Positions 3,800 to 6,655 of a DNA stretch of 6,655 nt are shown piece after piece. Under the pieces are notes generated by a model, which was not told the DNA's origin, searched no databases, and saw nothing but the letters and a program-made list of their open reading frames with translations. Numbering within the stretch: the stretch's first letter is position 1; each line of letters begins with the position of its first letter. The stretch is from Pseudomonadota bacterium. Its GTDB lineage: Bacteria > Pseudomonadota > Alphaproteobacteria > Rhizobiales > Hyphomicrobiaceae. The stretch lies in the NCBI GenBank assembly GCA_023392135.1, contig JAEVZQ010000288.1, positions 1 through 6,655 on the forward strand. The letters are read 5' to 3'. Both the position numbers and the translations under genes were made by a program.

Positions 3800-6655
3800 T
3801 CAAGTCGCTCCGTGTTTGCGCACGAAGTGCAGCGGCGATCTTTGCGCGCGCGATCCGAGCTCGCGCGTCCTGCCAATGGCGAGATAAGAAAACCCCGCCG
3901 ATCCGGCAATGATGCCTGCAGCAACCGGCCCGACGGACACAAGGCCGAGCAATTGCCGCGTGATTGGCAACACCGAAGCAATCCCCTGCAGGGCCAAGGT
4001 CCCATAGACGACGAAGTCGAGCGTTCTCGACGTGGCAGGTCGGGTCCGGCAATTGAGGGCGTGGACGAGCTGAGCCTCGACGAGGCTATCAAAGGTCATC
4101 GTCTGTACCTGGGGGGCGTTGCTGCCGTAGAGCACGGAGCCAGATAATCCCGCGAGCAGGGAGGAGCCGGCCAGCATGGCACCCTCGCCAATGAGCCGGG
4201 GCACCTGCCGCGACCCAAGGATGGGAGCATTGCGCCGTTCCGGCTTGCGCTCGATGAGATCCGGCGCCTGCGGCTCCAGAGCAAGCGCGATCCCGGGCAG
4301 CACATCCGTGACAAGGTTGATCCACAGGAGCTGCGCCGGGCTCAGGACCTCCCTATTCGAAACGGCACTTCCGGCCAGAACCAGAAGCACTTCGCTGCAG
4401 TTGGTTCCAAGCAGGAAACGGAGCGCCCGGCGGACGGACGCTTGCGTCGCCCGGCCCTGCTCGATGCCCGTCAGAATGAGGCTCAAATCCTCGTTTTCGA
4501 GATAGATGTCGGCCACCTCTCTGGCCGCGCTATCGCCGCTTCGGCCGACGGCCAGGCCCACATCCGCCGCGCGGAGTGCCGGGCTGTCATTGATGCCGTC
4601 GCCGAGCATGGCCACGACCGCGCCGGAGCCTTGCAGCGCGCGCACGATCTCCAGCTTCTGGGCAGGGCTGACTCGGGCGAAGACGTCGGCCTGCCCGGCA
4701 CTGCGGGCCCTTTCCGCTTCGTCCAGCCGGTTGAGCTCATCAGCCGTCATGACGTGGAGGTCTCGGCCGTTGGTGAGCCCGATCTCGGTGGCGACTGCCC
4801 GGGCGGTCGCCGGCCCATCGCCGGTGATCATGATCGAACGCACACCGGCCCTTTCGAGCCGCCGCACGACGTCGCCGACGCCCGGGCGGACCGGATCGGA
4901 AAGACCGGTGAGACCGACCCAGGTAAGCCCTTCCGCTGCTATTGCCTCCGGACGCCCGACGAGCTCGTCATAGGCAAAGCCGAGGACTCTCAGAGCCTTG
5001 CCCGCCATCTCCCTGTTGATTTGCTCGACAGCCTCCCGGTCCGCCGGTGAGAGAAACCGGACTTGCCCATCCGCCTCGAGCACCCGGCTGCAGCGGGAAA
5101 TGACCTCCACGGGGTCTCCCTTCACCGCCAGCAGCGAGCCTGCCGGCGCATGATGCAGCGTGGCCATGAACCGGTAGGCTTCCGAGCGGTGCTGTATCCG
5201 CACGAGCGGATACCGCGAGCGGACCTGGCGCGGATCGACCCCGGTCGCCATCGTGGCCCGCACGAGCGCCGATTCCGTCGCCGAGCCCTCGACGAGGAGC
5301 TCTCCGCCTGGCCCCGTTTCCAGCTCGACCTCGCTGCAGAGGCAGCACACCTCGAGCATCCTGCGCATGTCGCTGCCGAGATCGTTGCGCCGGATAGAGC
5401 TGCCCAGCTCCCGGCCCGCGACCCGGCGGCCTCCGCTCGCAACCTCTGCAACCGCCATTTGATTGAGCGTCAGCGTCCCCGTCTTGTCGAAGCAGACGAC
5501 ATCGACGGACGCCAGTGTCTCGACGGCGTTGATATGCCGGACCACCATGCCGCGCTTGCGCATGCGTTCGACCCCGACGGAAAGCGCGGTGGTGGCAATC
5601 ATCGGCAGTCCTTCGGGGATGGCGGCCACGGCCACCGTCAGCGCCGAGCGCAGCAACAGGAAGACGTTCTGCCCTTTGAGCACGCCTATAAGGAACAGAA
5701 GCACGCTCGCGGCTCCCGTGATCCAGACGAGTTGGCCGCCGAGCTCATCGAGCTGCTGCTGCATGGGCGTTTGCGGTGGCCGGCTACGCGCAACCAGCTG
5801 CTGCACCCGGCCGACCTCCGTGCGGGCTCCCGTTGCGACGACGATCGCAGCAGCGCTCCCGCCCGTCACGATGGTCCCGCGATAGACCATGTTGCTGCGC
5901 TCGGCCAGCGCAAGCCCCGGATTCGGGAGCGGCTCGACGGTTTTACTCACCGGAAAGCTTTCTCCGGTGAGTGCCGATTCGCTCACCGAAAGGCCGGCCG
6001 CCTGGATCACGCGCGCATCGGCGGGAACGACGTCTCCTCGCTGAAGCATGATGACGTCGCCCGGCACGACCATCTCGGCCGGCAGCTCCCTGGTGTGTCC
6101 ATCCCGGAGCAGCCGGGCGATGGGGGTGCGATCTGTTTCGAGGCTGGAGAGGATGCGCTCGGCCCGGGCCTCGCTTGCGTATCCGATTGCTGCATTCAAA
6201 AGGACCACGGCAGAGATCGCCGCAGCTTCCAACAAGGCGCCGGTTACGACAGAGATCAAAGTCGCGCCGGTCAGCACGGCGACCGGGAAGCTCTTGAACT
6301 GGGCGGCGAGGATACTGGCAGGAGTGCGAACATGAGGCGGGGTGATGACATTCCGCCCCGTCTCGGCCAAGCGATCCCGCGCAGTCCGCCGCGTCAGGCC
6401 CGTCTGGACCGAGGTCATCAGCCCCTGCCCCACAGCCTGCACGCTCATCGTGTGCCAGGCCGCTCCGCCGGGCCCCGTGCTCCCGGGCGCCAGCTCGCCA
6501 CTGAGGAGAGCACGCGAAATTCGCAGCAATGTCGGACAGGTGATTGCTTCCGGATCGAAGAAGATAATGACGTTGCCAGTGATAGTGCGCGGCCGGACGT
6601 TCTTAACGCCGTTGATTTCGCCGATGCCGACGATCAGCAAATCGGCGATTTCGGG
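3800..6655 (-). CDS. P2-type cation-transporting ATPase with N-terminal HMA-like domain (5' end cut by window)
   Basis: This is an integral-membrane ATP-driven cation pump. The frame is open to the right edge and the first visible residues are PEIAD, so the true start lies outside. Residues here are counted from the Leu codon at 6638-6640. Order: second half of an HMA-like domain (to about 45; TGNVII 21-26, no CxxC); a cation-ATPase N domain (GLTRRTARDRL, 81-91); M1-M2 (about 108-150); actuator TGES (225-228); M3-M4 with PEGLP (342-346); phosphorylation site DKTGTLT (385-391, D385); nucleotide-binding KGDP (507-510); MITGD (604-608); GDGINDSPAL (680-689); then M5-M10. Residues matching SERCA Ca2+ ligands by eye are E343, N747, E750, N775, T778 and D779; the E908 position looks like Q857, as in plasma-membrane Ca2+ pumps. 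There is no CPC/SPC of P1B metal pumps. Ca2+ or Mn2+ is therefore likeliest, though the ion is unproven. Confidence 0.95.
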   Translation of the reverse strand, partial: PEIADLLIVGIGEINGVKNVRPRTITGNVIIFFDPEAITCPTLLRISRALLSGELAPGSTGPGGAAWHTMSVQAVGQGLMTSVQTGLTRRTARDRLAETGRNVITPPHVRTPASILAAQFKSFPVAVLTGATLISVVTGALLEAAAISAVVLLNAAIGYASEARAERILSSLETDRTPIARLLRDGHTRELPAEMVVPGDVIMLQRGDVVPADARVIQAAGLSVSESALTGESFPVSKTVEPLPNPGLALAERSNMVYRGTIVTGGSAAAIVVATGARTEVGRVQQLVARSRPPQTPMQQQLDELGGQLVWITGAASVLLFLIGVLKGQNVFLLLRSALTVAVAAIPEGLPMIATTALSVGVERMRKRGMVVRHINAVETLASVDVVCFDKTGTLTLNQMAVAEVASGGRRVAGRELGSSIRRNDLGSDMRRMLEVCCLCSEVELETGPGGELLVEGSATESALVRATMATGVDPRQVRSRYPLVRIQHRSEAYRFMATLHHAPAGSLLAVKGDPVEVISRCSRVLEADGQVRFLSPADREAVEQINREMAGKALRVLGFAYDELVGRPEAIAAEGLTWVGLTGLSDPVRPGVGDVVRRLERAGVRSIMITGDGPATARAVATEIGLTNGRDLHVMTADELNRLDEAERARSAGQADVFARVSPAQKLEIVRALQGSGAVVAMLGDGINDSPALRAADVGLAVGRSGDSAAREVADIYLENEDLSLILTGIEQGRATQASVRRALRFLLGTNCSEVLLVLAGSAVSNREVLSPAQLLWINLVTDVLPGIALALEPQAPDLIERKPERRNAPILGSRQVPRLIGEGAMLAGSSLLAGLSGSVLYGSNAPQVQTMTFDSLVEAQLVHALNCRTRPATSRTLDFVVYGTLALQGIASVLPITRQLLGLVSVGPVAAGIIAGSAGFSYLAIGRTRELGSRAQRSPLHFVRKHGAT
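6506..6655 (-). other. partial HMA-like domain at the ATPase N terminus
   Basis: About 50 residues precede the pump core. Segments GEINGVKNVR (7-16), TITGNVII (19-26) and FDPEAI (28-33) correspond to the helix, strand and strand end of the HMA-like domains in the two small proteins, in gapless register. Comparison with those proteins suggests about 18 domain residues plus a short leader, some 25 residues or 75 bases, are missing beyond the window edge. The only cysteine here is Cys35, in TCP. Confidence 0.75.

Noticed and set aside
3282..4092. Minus-strand open frames (3282-4052 and 3700-4092) across the second HMA-like gene and the ATPase 3' end
   Set aside because: They are out of frame with the ATPase and antisense to the HMA-like domain, with no recognisable motifs.
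4442..5050. Plus-strand open frame of about 200 codons opposite the ATPase
   Set aside because: It lies wholly antisense to the conserved ATPase domains, and its composition is typical of a GC-rich shadow frame.
6638..6640. TTG as the start codon of the ATPase
   Set aside because: The frame continues open to the window edge, and starting here would cut the HMA-like domain in half, so the real start lies outside.

Overview
The window is GC-rich (roughly 63-65 % by eye) and densely coded on both strands. A Tat-exported TRAP solute receptor, a YjiN-like DUF445 protein and strong Shine-Dalgarno sequences suggest a free-living Gram-negative bacterium of the Pseudomonadota, probably alpha- or betaproteobacterial. 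That assignment is inference; no rRNA or species marker is present.

Layout, left to right. (1) 46-1056, minus: a complete DctP-family TRAP substrate-binding protein. Its 182-bp upstream region (1057-1238) carries a candidate promoter and three short inverted repeats. (2) 1239-1784, minus: a 181-residue protein with a Cys-free, HMA-like N-terminal domain and hydrophobic C-terminal segments. (3) 1785-1930: a divergent intergenic region containing a perfect 10-bp inverted repeat around a 34-nt spacer. (4) 1931-3238, plus: a complete DUF445/YjiN-like inner-membrane protein. (5) 3348-3785, plus: a 145-residue second HMA-like protein with a CxCxCxxC cysteine cluster and a hydrophobic tail. (6) 3800-6655, minus: a P2-type (Ca2+-ATPase-like) cation pump, convergent with gene 5 and separated from it by 14 bp. 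Its frame runs off the right edge, and its visible N terminus is the second half of a third HMA-like domain. No stretch over 300 bases lacks a gene.

The main signal is that three of the five genes carry the same unusual HMA-like module: a ferredoxin-like fold without the CxxC of classical heavy-metal domains, ending in TGSxVVHH or TGNVII. The two small copies align over 50 residues without a gap, with 20 identities by eye. One copy is fused to a P-type ATPase whose membrane helices look like those of a Ca2+/Mn2+-type P2 pump. The other two are small proteins with hydrophobic tails, and a DUF445 membrane protein lies between them. I read 1239-6655 as a membrane-centred cation-handling locus in which the small proteins probably work with the pump. 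The ion, the direction of transport and the role of DUF445 cannot be read from the sequence. The TRAP receptor gene looks functionally unrelated.
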